Assembly (NCBI RefSeq): GCF_000720115.1
Contig: NZ_JOIR01000011.1
Location: 248,001-312,000 of the forward strand
Reading direction: 5' to 3'
From: Streptomyces sp. NRRL F-2580
GTDB lineage: Bacteria > Actinomycetota > Actinomycetes > Streptomycetales > Streptomycetaceae
DNA length: 64,000 bases
In this document: positions 33,417 to 42,554 of the stretch, in pieces
How positions within the stretch are numbered: the first letter of the stretch is position 1
Layout: the number at the start of each line of letters is the position of its first letter
Program-made: the position numbers and the translations under genes
Notes under the pieces: generated by a model
The model's database searches: none
What the model was told of the DNA's origin: nothing
Seen by the model: the letters and a program-made list of their open reading frames with translations, nothing else

Positions 33417-34376
33417 ATGAGCGACGAATTGCAGGGTCATCTCGGCCAGCACAGTGGGTCCCGTTACCGGCCGGGGTACAGGCCGCCGGCACGCGGGTAC
33501 TGGTGCGACCTGTGTCCGGATCAGGCTGCGTTTTGGGATCACTGCCATGACCATGGCTTGATCCGGGGCCCGTTGTGCCGCAGTTGCAATGGCAGCGAAT
33601 TCCTCTGGGTGCACACCAATCGCGGTGTACAGCACCTGATGCGCTGCCCCGGCTGCCGGGAGGCTGGGCACCCCCGGATGCGCAATCGCATTGCCCGCAT
33701 CGGTCCGACGCTGAGGCTCGTCATGGACCTCTCCCATCCTGGAGAGACCAAGATCTATTGCCATGGCCGCTGGGAAGGGGAGGACATCGAGGAGAGCTGG
33801 ACAGACGTCTTTCGTGATCTGTCCGGCGGGTACCTGAACGCGTATGCGGTCTGTAGCGACAAGGACTGTGACGCACGGTGGCGCCTGTCCATCAGCCGGG
33901 CAGACTTCGAGCTGCTCGATACTGTTCGCCTGGCGGCCGGACTGCACCTCGCCGGCCAGCTCATGCCTCGCGAGGGTCCTCGTTGGGTAGCGGAGAACAC
34001 CCCTGTCTTCTGGATGGATGTCCCGCAGCAGGCCGGGCCGCCGGATGCGGGATCCGCTTGGCATCAGCCAGTGACCGTCGTCATCCCCGGTTTGTTCGGA
34101 CTGCGCCTGGAGAGGGTGCTGGGACGCCTGCTGGAGAAGGTCACGCTTGGCAGGACCTGGACCAGGAGGGGGCGGTCCTCGGCTCTGGAGCTCACCGCGA
34201 CGTCCATCGGCTTGGTAGCCCTCCACGTCTTGCTGCGTCTGCCGCACCAGGAGGCCGGGGCCCCGGTGTTCACACAGGGGGAGTCCCGCGGCTGGTGGCA
34301 GGCAGCCGAGCGGATCCGGGCTGCGTTGCGCTTGTCCCTGTCCGTCGGTAGTTATGAAAGGTCAGGTGCAAGGTAG
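33417..34376 (+). CDS. Endonuclease-VII-like / HNH zinc protein
   Basis: 319 residues from the ATG at 33417 (33369 is an alternative). The N-terminal core CDLCPDQAAFWDHCHDHGLI followed by RGPLCRSCNG is the zinc-bound His-Cys motif of recombination endonuclease VII. A second set of Cys (MRCPGCREAGH, then CSDKDCDARW) suggests another zinc site. The C-terminal half is unlike T4 endonuclease VII. Nuclease activity is inferred from the motif only. Confidence 0.65.
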   Translation: MSDELQGHLGQHSGSRYRPGYRPPARGYWCDLCPDQAAFWDHCHDHGLIRGPLCRSCNGSEFLWVHTNRGVQHLMRCPGCREAGHPRMRNRIARIGPTLRLVMDLSHPGETKIYCHGRWEGEDIEESWTDVFRDLSGGYLNAYAVCSDKDCDARWRLSISRADFELLDTVRLAAGLHLAGQLMPREGPRWVAENTPVFWMDVPQQAGPPDAGSAWHQPVTVVIPGLFGLRLERVLGRLLEKVTLGRTWTRRGRSSALELTATSIGLVALHVLLRLPHQEAGAPVFTQGESRGWWQAAERIRAALRLSLSVGSYERSGAR

Positions 34377-34628
34377 GCGCGATGTCAGTGGTACTCCCGG
34401 GGCTGAGCTGCGCTCGGCCCTGGCCGTGTTGCTAAAGAAAGGTGGTGAGCCGGAAGCACCCCAGACTTCGCCGTCGAGCAGCGCCATTCCCAGTACGGGC
34501 CACGCCTCCCGACTGCGACGGTGCATCCGCGTGGTGTTCATCTCGCTGCGTAGACCGTTGGCTCATGTGCCTGTCTGTGATGTCAACATGCACACTGACG
34601 GTTTCCCGATCGACCGAAGGACTGAGCC

Positions 34629-34928
34629 GTGCCCGACCGACCTGAGATTGTCTGCATCTGCGGCTCTACCCGGTTCGTGGACCAGATGCGTACGGCGAAC
34701 CGTGATCTGACTTTCGCAGGTGCAATTGTCGTCGCGCCAGGCGAAGCAGGCGAGTTGATCACCAACGAGCAGAAGACCGCGCTGGACGCCCTCCACCTGC
34801 GCAAGATCGACCTGGCTGACCGGGTTCTGGTCGTCAACCCAGGCGGGTATATCGGCGAGTCCACGAGCAGGGAGATCGCATACGCCCACGCCACCGGCAA
34901 GCCGATCTCGTTCACCGATCCCGTCTGA
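34629..34928 (+). CDS. Nucleoside 2-deoxyribosyltransferase-like (DUF4406-type) protein
   Basis: 99 residues from a GTG with AGGA about 8 nt upstream. ICGSTRF at the start and VVNPGGYIGESTSREIAYA near the end match the small Rossmann-like family related to nucleoside deoxyribosyltransferases; Glu in GEST is the expected nucleophile position. Substrate unknown. Confidence 0.7.
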   Translation: MPDRPEIVCICGSTRFVDQMRTANRDLTFAGAIVVAPGEAGELITNEQKTALDALHLRKIDLADRVLVVNPGGYIGESTSREIAYAHATGKPISFTDPV

Positions 34929-35163
34929 CCAGTAGACGCTTCGTGGTGCGCGCGGGTAACGAGTCTCGGTCAGCCTCGGAGCGTGTTGCTAGGGGGTCTT
35001 CGAAGGCGTCGGGCATGGGCCTGGCCTGGCCGGTCCGGGTTGCGTACCCCGGGGGTGATCTCCCGAGCCGGGGAGCGATACCGCCCCACCCTCCCGGCGT
35101 GTCGAACGGTGGGTGTGTCCGGATCGTCTGCCTGAGCAGGGATGGCTCGCTACCCTCGCTTTT

Positions 35164-36018
35164 ATGGCTCTGGCTGCGGCTCGCATGGTGGATCTGCGTA
35201 AGGAACCAGTCGATGCGGTGCTGGACCGGGTAGAGCAGGGGCTGGGGGTGCGCCTGGACCGGGCCGCGGTGATCCGTAAACGCCGGTCGCTGGGCGGCCG
35301 GACCGACCGGGGTACGTGGGTGCGGATCGAGCGGCGGGGGTTCGAGCGGATCGGCGTCCAGGGGTGCAACGGGACCGAGGCCGCCGCTGTCCTTGGCGGT
35401 GTGGTGATGCCGCAGTGGTACCGGGGGCTGGCCTGGCGGGACGAGAGTGAGCCGGCTATGTGGCGGGCGGATGAGCTGGAGCTGATCAGTGCCCCGCCGA
35501 TCGGGAAGGGCGCCCTGTCCCTCAGGGACCCTGAGTTGCCCGAGACGTGGTGGGCCGCGCTGAACACCTCCCTCGACGCGCTTGCCGCCCACCGCACCCT
35601 GCGTGTCGCCACCCCGGATACCGAGCTGATGACGCAAGAACTGGTGACGGCGAAGCTGGGTGAGGTATTCCCCGAGGTCGAGGACACTCTGGTCGGGCAG
35701 TGGGCTGCGGCGCACGCGGATCTGACGTGGGCGAACGTGATGGGCCCGGAGTTCTGCGTCATCGACTGGGAGGACTGGGGCATGGCTCCGCGCGGACTGG
35801 ACGCAGCAACGTTGTGGGGCAACGCTCTTGCCGTCCCGGAACTCGCGGACCGGGTCCACCGCGAGCGGCGGGCGGATCTGGAGAGCCGGGACGGCAAGCT
35901 GATGGCGCTGTTCTTCCTGTCGAAGATCGTCGGCCCCCATGCCTACGAGGACGATCCCCTGCTGGTGCCGGCGAGGAAGGAAGTCGCGCGGTTGGTGGCC
36001 GAAATTCAGGCGGCCTGA
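35164..36018 (+). CDS. Aminoglycoside-phosphotransferase-fold protein
   Basis: 284 residues. The catalytic loop AHADLTWANVMG and metal loop VIDWEDWGMAPRGLD follow the APH pattern (HxDxxxxN; DxD/E). The ATP-binding N-lobe is poorly conserved. The ATG at 35164 follows a -10-like TACCCT by 7 nt, so the mRNA may be leaderless. Substrate unknown; resistance should not be assumed. Confidence 0.7.
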   Translation: MALAAARMVDLRKEPVDAVLDRVEQGLGVRLDRAAVIRKRRSLGGRTDRGTWVRIERRGFERIGVQGCNGTEAAAVLGGVVMPQWYRGLAWRDESEPAMWRADELELISAPPIGKGALSLRDPELPETWWAALNTSLDALAAHRTLRVATPDTELMTQELVTAKLGEVFPEVEDTLVGQWAAAHADLTWANVMGPEFCVIDWEDWGMAPRGLDAATLWGNALAVPELADRVHRERRADLESRDGKLMALFFLSKIVGPHAYEDDPLLVPARKEVARLVAEIQAA

Positions 36019-36463
36019 CGCGTCCGCAGGACGTGGCGGTATTCGGACCACCTGGTCGTCGACTTCGTACGCGAGGGCCTCGGTCAGCTCCCGCAGACGC
36101 GGCGTCCATCGCGGCAGCGCTGGCCTTGCTCCGGTCTACGCCCCACCCCCCCTTGACCCATCCAGAAGGTTCCCTCCGGCATCAGCTGACGGCCAGGCCC
36201 TGGAGGTCATGCTCAGATGGCGCTGGTGCACTCGATGTGCCGGACCTCGCGGAAGGCACTCGACAGGTTGACGGCGAGGTTGACGGAGCCCGTGGGCGAC
36301 GACATGATGACCCATTGCGTGGCCTACGCCGAACCTCCCGCGACCGTCCCCAGCACGGTCTTCCATCGGAGGCAAAGGGACCAGCGTCTCAGGTCGTTGT
36401 CGCAGCCCGATCGCCTCGGGCGAAGTTGCTGGGGAACCGTCGCTCAAGGCGTGGAAGGCCGCG
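36019..36463. other. Intergenic stretch, no gene supported
   Basis: About 445 nt. A short plus-strand frame (36217-36477) has no natural pattern and runs into the next gene's start. Confidence 0.35.
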
Positions 36464-37480
36464 ATGACAGCCCGTAGGAACTTCAAGGACCAAGTGCGTG
36501 CCCGCGCCGCTAAGACCGGCGAGTCTTACACGTCTGCCCTCCGGCACTTCCGTCCGACTCCATCAGGAGACGTCATGTCGGAAGCAAGGAATCTCAAGAG
36601 CGTGCGGCTCGCCGTAGCGCAGACCCCCGTACGCGATGACCCCCGAGACGTTGAAGCGCTGCGCAACAGTGGCCGTCAGGTCCGCGCTCTGATGCGCGAG
36701 GCTAGTGCTCAGGGAGCAAGGATCGTGCACTTTCCGGAAGGCGCGATCTGCTTTCCCAACAAGCTTGTCATGTCCGTCCACGGCCCTGACGCGGTCGGCC
36801 CGGCGGACTGGGATCGGTGCCAGTGGCCGGTTCTCCAATCGGAGTTGGCTGCGATCGCCAAGTTGGCACGCGAGTTGCGGCTGTGGACAGTGATCGCCTC
36901 GGTGCACCGCTTGACGGAGCCGAATCGCCCGCACAACAGCCTCTACGTCATCTCCGATCGCGGCGAGGTCGTCACGCGTTACGACGAGCGCCTGCTGTCG
37001 AAGACGAAGGTCTCGTACATGTACTCGCCGGGCATCTCACCGGTGACCTTCGAGGTGGACGGTGTGCGCTTCGGCTGCCTGCTCGGCATGGAGATCCACT
37101 ACCCGGAGTTGTTCGCCGAATACGAGAAGCTGGATGTCGACTGCGTCCTGTTCTCCACGACCGGCGTCTCACCAGGTGCCGTCGCAGCCCAAGCCCAAGG
37201 CCATGCCGCGGTCAACAGCTACTGGGTCAGCTTCTCGGTGCCGACACAGCACAGCGCCACCGCGCCGTCCGGAGTCATCGCCCCCAACGGCGACTGGATC
37301 GAGCGGTGCCCCGCGGACGGTTCGCCATCGGTGGCAGTCGTGAACCTTGACGACAATTCCGAGGCCGCCGTCGAATCAGTGACCTACGCGCGTCCCTGGC
37401 GTCGTGAGTCGCGCGCGGGCGTCTACGCAGGACACCAGGTGACCGACCTGCGCAGCGAAGACCGCACTACGGCCTTCTAG
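36464..37480 (+). CDS. Nitrilase-superfamily protein lacking two catalytic residues
   Basis: 338 residues. A short N-terminal basic helix region (FKDQVRARAAKTGESYTSAL) precedes a full nitrilase fold from about 45. The catalytic Glu is present (HFPEGAI, Glu 92). By eye, the Lys position (usually Y-D-K) is Glu 175 in RYDERLL, and the nucleophilic Cys position (usually ICYE) is Gly 208 in FGCLLGMEIHYPE; a Cys lies three residues earlier. This suggests a pseudoenzyme or a shifted active site. Its 3' end overlaps a minus-strand gene by about 100 nt. Confidence 0.8.
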   Translation: MTARRNFKDQVRARAAKTGESYTSALRHFRPTPSGDVMSEARNLKSVRLAVAQTPVRDDPRDVEALRNSGRQVRALMREASAQGARIVHFPEGAICFPNKLVMSVHGPDAVGPADWDRCQWPVLQSELAAIAKLARELRLWTVIASVHRLTEPNRPHNSLYVISDRGEVVTRYDERLLSKTKVSYMYSPGISPVTFEVDGVRFGCLLGMEIHYPELFAEYEKLDVDCVLFSTTGVSPGAVAAQAQGHAAVNSYWVSFSVPTQHSATAPSGVIAPNGDWIERCPADGSPSVAVVNLDDNSEAAVESVTYARPWRRESRAGVYAGHQVTDLRSEDRTTAF

Positions 37481-37681
37481 CGCAGAGGCAGAATCCGAGG
37501 TGTTCGCGGCGCGCAGCCATGCTGTACCCGCGAACCCCTCGGATTCTTCGTCGGTGTCCGGGACTGCTGAGAGCGCGGTGACCACGCTGTCGTAGAGCTG
37601 CTCTGATTCGTTGAGCCGACCCTGGTGTCGGGCTTGTTCGGCCTGCACCAGGGTCTTTTCCAGAGGAGGTGTGAGCGTCAT
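37376..37681 (-). CDS. Small hypothetical protein
   Basis: 101 residues. AGGAG lies 8 nt before the ATG, which supports translation although the last 100 nt overlap the convergent nitrilase gene. The first 40 residues (KTLVQAEQARHQGRLNESEQ) look like a TPR helix pair. Probably cotranscribed with the 2H phosphoesterase gene upstream. Confidence 0.5.
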   Translation of the reverse strand: MTLTPPLEKTLVQAEQARHQGRLNESEQLYDSVVTALSAVPDTDEESEGFAGTAWLRAANTSDSASALEGRSAVFAAQVGHLVSCVDARARLTTPGTRVGH

Positions 37682-37747
37682 CTGCGGTGCTCCTTCGTGA
37701 ATGGGTTTTGTATGGGCTGTGGGTTCGGGCTGCTTGCCGGTGAGGTT

Positions 37748-38266
37748 TCAGTGCCCGCGGCCGAGGGGGAGCACGGCGATCGGCATCCAGGAGATGTCCC
37801 AGGAGCTGTGGCCGTCGGCGCGGGGCTGTTGGGTGAACGTCACGTCGAGCAGGTGCAGGCGGGAGATGGTGACCGGGACCCGCCGCGGGGTGATGGCTCG
37901 CAGGGTGCTGTTGAGTGGGTCGGAGTCGGCGGTTTCCCAGCTGTACCCGAGCGCCATGTGGGGCCGGCCGCCGTCATGGAAAACGGCGCCGTCTCCACGT
38001 ACTTCCCGCACAGCGTCACGGACCAGTGCTCGCACGTTGAGCAGGTCCTGGTCGGGCCAGACATCGAACAGGACGCCGGCGCGGTTGCTGTAAGGGTGGC
38101 CGATCTCGGTGTGGACCGGTTCGGCTGCGGCCAGCTTCTCGCGCAGGGCTTCGACGAGAACCTCTCGCTCGGAGTCACCGATCGCGTCGGCGGTGGTATC
38201 CGTGACCATCTCGACGGTGAGGTGCAGCTGGTCGTTGCCGAGCGCCCGGATCGGGTAGGGAGTCAT
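37748..38266 (-). CDS. 2'-5' RNA ligase-like (2H phosphoesterase) protein
   Basis: 172 residues. Two H-x-[T/A] motifs about 100 residues apart: LHLTVEMV near residue 16 and PHMALGYS near 105. This is the signature of the 2H phosphoesterase/LigT superfamily, which acts on cyclic or 2'-5' phosphodiesters in RNA or nucleotides. The second motif has Ala in place of Thr/Ser. Substrate unknown. Confidence 0.75.
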   Translation of the reverse strand: MTPYPIRALGNDQLHLTVEMVTDTTADAIGDSEREVLVEALREKLAAAEPVHTEIGHPYSNRAGVLFDVWPDQDLLNVRALVRDAVREVRGDGAVFHDGGRPHMALGYSWETADSDPLNSTLRAITPRRVPVTISRLHLLDVTFTQQPRADGHSSWDISWMPIAVLPLGRGH

Positions 38267-38387
38267 CGCCGCGTGGCAGGCATCGTGTAGGTCCGCAATT
38301 GAATGTCCCGTTCCGTCGAGACGGCCTGTGTCGTCTCGCGTTGTCTCATTCGGATGGCCCGGCCTCCAGTCTCACGATCTTGGCCTG

Positions 38388-39119
38388 TCAGGTCCTGTCC
38401 CGGGATGACTCGGCTACGCCCAGGGTGGTCAGGATGTCGGTGAGGGTGTGTTCGAAGAGCGGTTCGGGGTCGGTGAGGGCGAAGTCGAGGTGGCCGAAGG
38501 CCTCGACGGCGACGGTCCCGTAGAGCCGGGTCCAGCAGGCGACGAAGACGTAGATCACCTCCAGAGGGACCGGTTCGCCGGCCAGGTGTTCGCGGACTTC
38601 TTCGAGCTGGGTGATCCAGGTGGTGTCGAGTGTGGGGGGTGGCTGGATGCCGCCGCGGTGCCATATCTGGACCATCAGGTCCAGGAGGATGCCGCCGAAA
38701 CGCCAGCTGGGGTCGTGGGCGGCGGTTCCGGGGGCGGTGTCGGCGTCCGTGAGCGGCTTGGTGAACAGCAGGCCGAACTCGCGGGGATGGCTTAGCGCCC
38801 AGTGGCGGAGTTCCCGGCTTACCGCCCGCAGTCTCCTCCCTGGTTCGGAGGCGGGTTCCTGGTCGCGTGCAGTGGCCAGGGCGGTGGCGAGTTCCTCGTA
38901 CAGGTGGGACGTCAGGGCCTGGATGAGGTCGTGGTGGCTGGGGTGGTAGCGGTACAGGCCTGGTGCGCTCATGCCCATCTCGCGGGCGATGGCCCGCAGG
39001 GTGACGGCGGTCGGGCCCTGTTCGACGAGCAGGCGGCGGGCGGTGCGCAGGATCTCCTCCAGCGCGTCCTCGCGGACCCGGTGCCGGCGGCTCGGGGAGG
39101 GCTTGCCTGTGCTGGTCAC
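38388..39119 (-). CDS. TetR-family transcriptional repressor
   Basis: 243 residues. The N-terminal helix-turn-helix reads EILRTARRLLVEQGPTAVTL, then AIAREMGMSAPGLYRYHPSH. The C-terminal domain (WHG-type) includes HPREFGLLFTKP. Divergent from the darcynin/membrane protein/oxidase operon, with two operator-like repeats in the shared intergenic region, so it probably represses that operon and itself. Ligand unknown. Confidence 0.88.
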   Translation of the reverse strand: MTSTGKPSPSRRHRVREDALEEILRTARRLLVEQGPTAVTLRAIAREMGMSAPGLYRYHPSHHDLIQALTSHLYEELATALATARDQEPASEPGRRLRAVSRELRHWALSHPREFGLLFTKPLTDADTAPGTAAHDPSWRFGGILLDLMVQIWHRGGIQPPPTLDTTWITQLEEVREHLAGEPVPLEVIYVFVACWTRLYGTVAVEAFGHLDFALTDPEPLFEHTLTDILTTLGVAESSRDRT

Positions 39120-39152
39120 GGCGGCCTTTCGGTCTGTGCCTTCTCGGGGTCC

Positions 39153-39230
39153 GGGACGTGGACCCGCTTGACAAAGTAAACACCTGTAACTTTAGCTGAC
39201 CCCTCGAAAGTTAACACCGTTAGCTTTGGC
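39153..39230. promoter_or_regulatory. Divergent promoter region with two 21-bp operator-like repeats
   Basis: Two direct repeats of 21 bp, 34 bp apart: one at 39176-39196 (starts GTAAACACC, ends CTTTAGC) and one at 39210-39230 (starts GTTAACACC, ends CTTTGGC). Each also contains an imperfect dyad. A TTGACA (39169) lies at the left repeat. An AT-rich island in high-GC DNA, best read as the TetR operators. Confidence 0.65.
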
Positions 39231-39254
39231 TCGTAGCTGTGATCCGGGGGACCC

Positions 39255-39596
39255 ATGAAGTACGGCATCGTCTTGACCTACACGTTCGCCCCGCGCTGGC
39301 TGGCGCTGTCGCGCCCGGAACGGGGCGCGATGCGCGCCGAGCACATCGAGCCGGTGTTCGCCGCGTACGCGGACCGGGTCTCGGCCCGGTTCTTCGACGC
39401 CGAGGCCTTCCACGGCCGCTTCTCCGACTTCGCCGTGCTGGAGACCGAGGACCTGGGCGCCTACTACTTCCTCGTCGAGGCGCTGCGCGACACCCCGCTC
39501 ATCGCCGAGGGCTACCTGTCCTTCGGTGAGATCTTCCTGGGCGTCGCCGACGGTTTCGCGGAGTACGAGCGCACGCGCGCCGCCGGACTCCGATAG
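39255..39596 (+). CDS. Darcynin-family protein
   Basis: 113 residues. The pattern V-L-T-Y/T-x-APRWLALSRPERGAM, then RFFDAEAF, and YYFLVEALRDTPLIA with FLGVADGFAEYE fits the small darcynin family, whose function is unknown. First gene of an operon facing the TetR gene. Confidence 0.7.
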   Translation: MKYGIVLTYTFAPRWLALSRPERGAMRAEHIEPVFAAYADRVSARFFDAEAFHGRFSDFAVLETEDLGAYYFLVEALRDTPLIAEGYLSFGEIFLGVADGFAEYERTRAAGLR

Positions 39597-39651
39597 TCCG
39601 CGCAGCCGAGCAGTCCGAGACGACCAGCCCAGGAATACAGGGAGTTCAGTC

Positions 39652-40113
39652 ATGCCCCGTGCCATCCCCAACCTCATACCCGCCCCCGTCGCCCCGGCGG
39701 CTCCGCCCGAGCCCCCGCCTCGGCGGCGTTGGCCGCTGCGCCTGCTGCGGGCCGGCGCGGTGCTGGTGCTGCTGGACACCCTCGTGCAGGCGGCTCTCGC
39801 GGGCCTGTTCGTGACCGGCGACCTCGATCTGCTGGTCTGGCATGCGGCGAACGCAGCCGTGCTGGGCGCGCTGACCGTCGTGCAGACGGTGGCGGCGGTG
39901 CTGGTGTGGCGGCTGCTGCGCGGGCCGGGCTGGCCGGCCGCGGCGAGCGCCCTGCTGGTCGTGCTCGTCTTCGTGCAGCAGGGGCTGGGCGAGGCGCGCG
40001 TACTGGCCGGGCACATGCCGCTCGGCATGGCCGTCTTCGGCTGCGCAACAGCCCTGACCTGCTGGGCCTTCACCCACCGCCCGACTGCTCACGTCGCGGG
40101 CGGGGCGCGGTGA
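39652..40113 (+). CDS. Four-helix membrane protein
   Basis: 153 residues from the ATG at 39652. A Pro-rich start is followed by four hydrophobic helices. The stop overlaps the start of the multicopper oxidase (GTGA), so they are coupled. It may assist or anchor the exported oxidase; no family is recognised. Confidence 0.65.
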   Translation: MPRAIPNLIPAPVAPAAPPEPPPRRRWPLRLLRAGAVLVLLDTLVQAALAGLFVTGDLDLLVWHAANAAVLGALTVVQTVAAVLVWRLLRGPGWPAAASALLVVLVFVQQGLGEARVLAGHMPLGMAVFGCATALTCWAFTHRPTAHVAGGAR

Positions 40114-41723
40114 GCCCGCGGCGTATGGGCAGGCTGAGCCGCCGGGGGTTTCTGGGACTGACCGCCGGTGCGGGTGCGGCCATCACCCTGGGTGCGGCCG
40201 GCTACTCCCGCCTCGCGCAGCCCTCCACCGGACGGATCCTGCGCACGGTGGGTCCGGTGCCCGAACCGTTCCGGGTGCCGCTGCCGGTGCCTCCAGCGGC
40301 GCGCCCGGCCCGCACGGAAGCGGGCGCGGACTTCTACGAACTCGACCAGCGGGAGGGCCGGGTCGAGATCCTGCCCGGCCGCACGACCACGGTCTGGGGC
40401 TACGACGGGATCTTCCCCGGCCCGACCTTCACCGCCCGCTCCGGGCGCCGCACGGTGGTCCGCGTACGGAACATGCTCACCGTACCGACCGCGATGCACC
40501 TGCACGGAGGCGTCACCCCGCCCGAATCCGACGGCTACCCCACCGACCTCGTGCTGCCCACGCGCTGCGCGCCCGGCCAGAACCGCTACGACGCGACCGG
40601 CACCTCACGGGGGGCTCACTCGGCGCACGGGGACTCGATGCCAGGTGATACCACCACGGCGGTGCGTACCTACGACTATCCGCTGCCGCAGCGGGCCGCG
40701 ACGCTCTGGTACCACGACCACCGGATGGACTTCTCCGCCCCGCAGGTCTGGCGCGGCCTGGCCGGCATGTTCATCGTCCGCGACAAGGAAGAGGACCGGC
40801 TCCCCCTCCCCGGCGGCGACCGCGACATCCCACTGATGCTCGCCGACCGGTCCTTCGAACCGGACGGCTCCTTCCGCTACCCGGCCCTGGACCCCACCTG
40901 CACCGGGCGGCCCGGCGTCGAGGACGCCTACATGGACGGGGTGCTCGGCGACGTCCAGCTCGTCAACGGCGCACCCTGGCCCGAACTGGAAGTCTCCAAC
41001 ACCCGCTACCGGCTACGACTGCTCAACGCCTCCAACGCCCGCCGCTACCAGCTGCGCCTGGACACCGAGGACGGCGCACACCCGCCGTTCGTCCAGATCG
41101 GCAGCGACGGCGGCCTGCTGGCCGCACCACAGCGCCTGGCCACCCTCGCGATGGCGCCCGCCGAACGCTTCGACGTCGTCGTCGACTTCTCCGAGCATCC
41201 CGTCGGCACCCGCATCACCTTGGTCAACACGGCGGCCGACGGCAGGATGCGGCAGGTGATGCGCTTCCACATCGTGCGCGCCGAGAAGGACGACAGCCGG
41301 GTACCCGCCCGCCTGTCCGCCTTCGACAAGCTCACCGCGACCCGTGCGATGCCGGTGCGCTCCTTCGATTTCCGACGTACGGGCGACGGTGAGGAGCGGC
41401 AGATGTGGACCATCAACGGGCAGCCCTTCAGCACCTCGAAGGTGTGGGCTGCCCCGCGGCTGGGCAGCGTGGAACGCTGGCGGTTCAGCAGCGACTTCCA
41501 CCATCCCGTCCACCTGCACCTGGCCCAGTTCCAGGTCGTCGCCCGCGGGAACAGGCCGCTGGATCCCTGCGACGCCGGGTGGAAGGACACCGTCGACGTG
41601 CGCCCCTACGAGGTCGTGGAAGTCCTCGCCCGGTTCGACGGATACCGGGGCCGCTACATGCTGCACTGCCACAACCTCGAACACGAGGACATGGCCATGA
41701 TGGCCAACTTCGAAGTGGTCTAA
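40110..41723 (+). CDS. Secreted multicopper oxidase (Tat substrate)
   Basis: 537 residues from the GTG at 40110. Twin-arginine signal SRRGFLGLTAGAGAAITLG. All four copper motifs are intact: AMHLHGG, LWYHDHRMD, HPVHLHLAQ and MLHCHNLEHEDM, giving type 1, 2 and 3 copper sites. Family members oxidise phenols, bilirubin or cuprous ions outside the membrane. The methionine-rich insert of CueO is not seen. Induction through the TetR regulator upstream is likely. Confidence 0.9.
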   Translation: MSPRRMGRLSRRGFLGLTAGAGAAITLGAAGYSRLAQPSTGRILRTVGPVPEPFRVPLPVPPAARPARTEAGADFYELDQREGRVEILPGRTTTVWGYDGIFPGPTFTARSGRRTVVRVRNMLTVPTAMHLHGGVTPPESDGYPTDLVLPTRCAPGQNRYDATGTSRGAHSAHGDSMPGDTTTAVRTYDYPLPQRAATLWYHDHRMDFSAPQVWRGLAGMFIVRDKEEDRLPLPGGDRDIPLMLADRSFEPDGSFRYPALDPTCTGRPGVEDAYMDGVLGDVQLVNGAPWPELEVSNTRYRLRLLNASNARRYQLRLDTEDGAHPPFVQIGSDGGLLAAPQRLATLAMAPAERFDVVVDFSEHPVGTRITLVNTAADGRMRQVMRFHIVRAEKDDSRVPARLSAFDKLTATRAMPVRSFDFRRTGDGEERQMWTINGQPFSTSKVWAAPRLGSVERWRFSSDFHHPVHLHLAQFQVVARGNRPLDPCDAGWKDTVDVRPYEVVEVLARFDGYRGRYMLHCHNLEHEDMAMMANFEVV

Positions 41724-42427
41724 GAGCCGTTGGCCCCGCCCGGGTGGTGCCGACGGGTCCACATGCGGTGACCGAGGTCGGCGGTGATCAGGGTGAGGGC
41801 GGCAGCGGCGCCGAGGGCGAAGCCGGCGGTGACGTCGGTGGCCCAGTGGACACCGAGATAGACCCGGCTGGACGCGACGAGGCCGGACAGCGCGACGGCG
41901 CCCGCCCACCAGGTGACCGTGAGGGCGCGGGAGCGGGTGCGGCGGGCCAGGAGATAGGCCATCGCCAGGAGGAGGGCGGTGGCGACGGTGGTGTGGCGGG
42001 AGGGGAAGGAGAACCCGGTCTCCGCCACGACGGCGGTTGCCAGCGGCGGGCGGGTGCGGGCGGCAACGTCCTTGACCAGGGTCGCAAGACCCACCGACAG
42101 CACGGCCGCCCCGCCGACCACGACCAGCGGACGCCAGCTGCGCAGGGTCCGGGCGAAGAACAGGGCGAGCAGACCGGCCGTGGCCATCAGCGGGATCTCG
42201 GCGGCTGTGGACACGCCCTCCATGAACACGGTCATGGGCAGGCTGCGGTGTTCGACGGCCTCGCCGAGCACGGTGTGGTCGATGAGTCCGGCGTGCCGCT
42301 CGGCGAGGAGGTCGGCGACCTTGACGAACAGTGCCAGCACGGCAGCCAGTGCGAGGGCCGCGGCCGTTGCCGTGGCGGCCTCGCGGGCGTTGGGCAGGCG
42401 GGGCGGCCGGGGCAGGGTGCGGATCAT
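41720..42427 (-). CDS. PAP2-family membrane phosphatase
   Basis: 235 residues from the ATG at 42427 (GGAGG 9 nt upstream). Six hydrophobic helices and the three PAP2 motifs: KDVAARTRP, FPSRH and SRVYLGVHWATD. Such enzymes dephosphorylate lipid phosphates such as undecaprenyl pyrophosphate or phosphatidate. Ends by overlapping the oxidase stop from the opposite strand. Confidence 0.88.
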   Translation of the reverse strand: MIRTLPRPPRLPNAREAATATAAALALAAVLALFVKVADLLAERHAGLIDHTVLGEAVEHRSLPMTVFMEGVSTAAEIPLMATAGLLALFFARTLRSWRPLVVVGGAAVLSVGLATLVKDVAARTRPPLATAVVAETGFSFPSRHTTVATALLLAMAYLLARRTRSRALTVTWWAGAVALSGLVASSRVYLGVHWATDVTAGFALGAAAALTLITADLGHRMWTRRHHPGGANGS

Positions 42428-42554
42428 CGGCGGGTACCTCCGTGGTGCAGGCAGCGGGCAGAACACACCGCAGCCGGATTGCCGGGCAGCGGGAACGGCC
42501 ACACCCTAACGGCTGCGCGTACTGAAGGTTTCGGTGGGATGTTACGGTCGTTAC

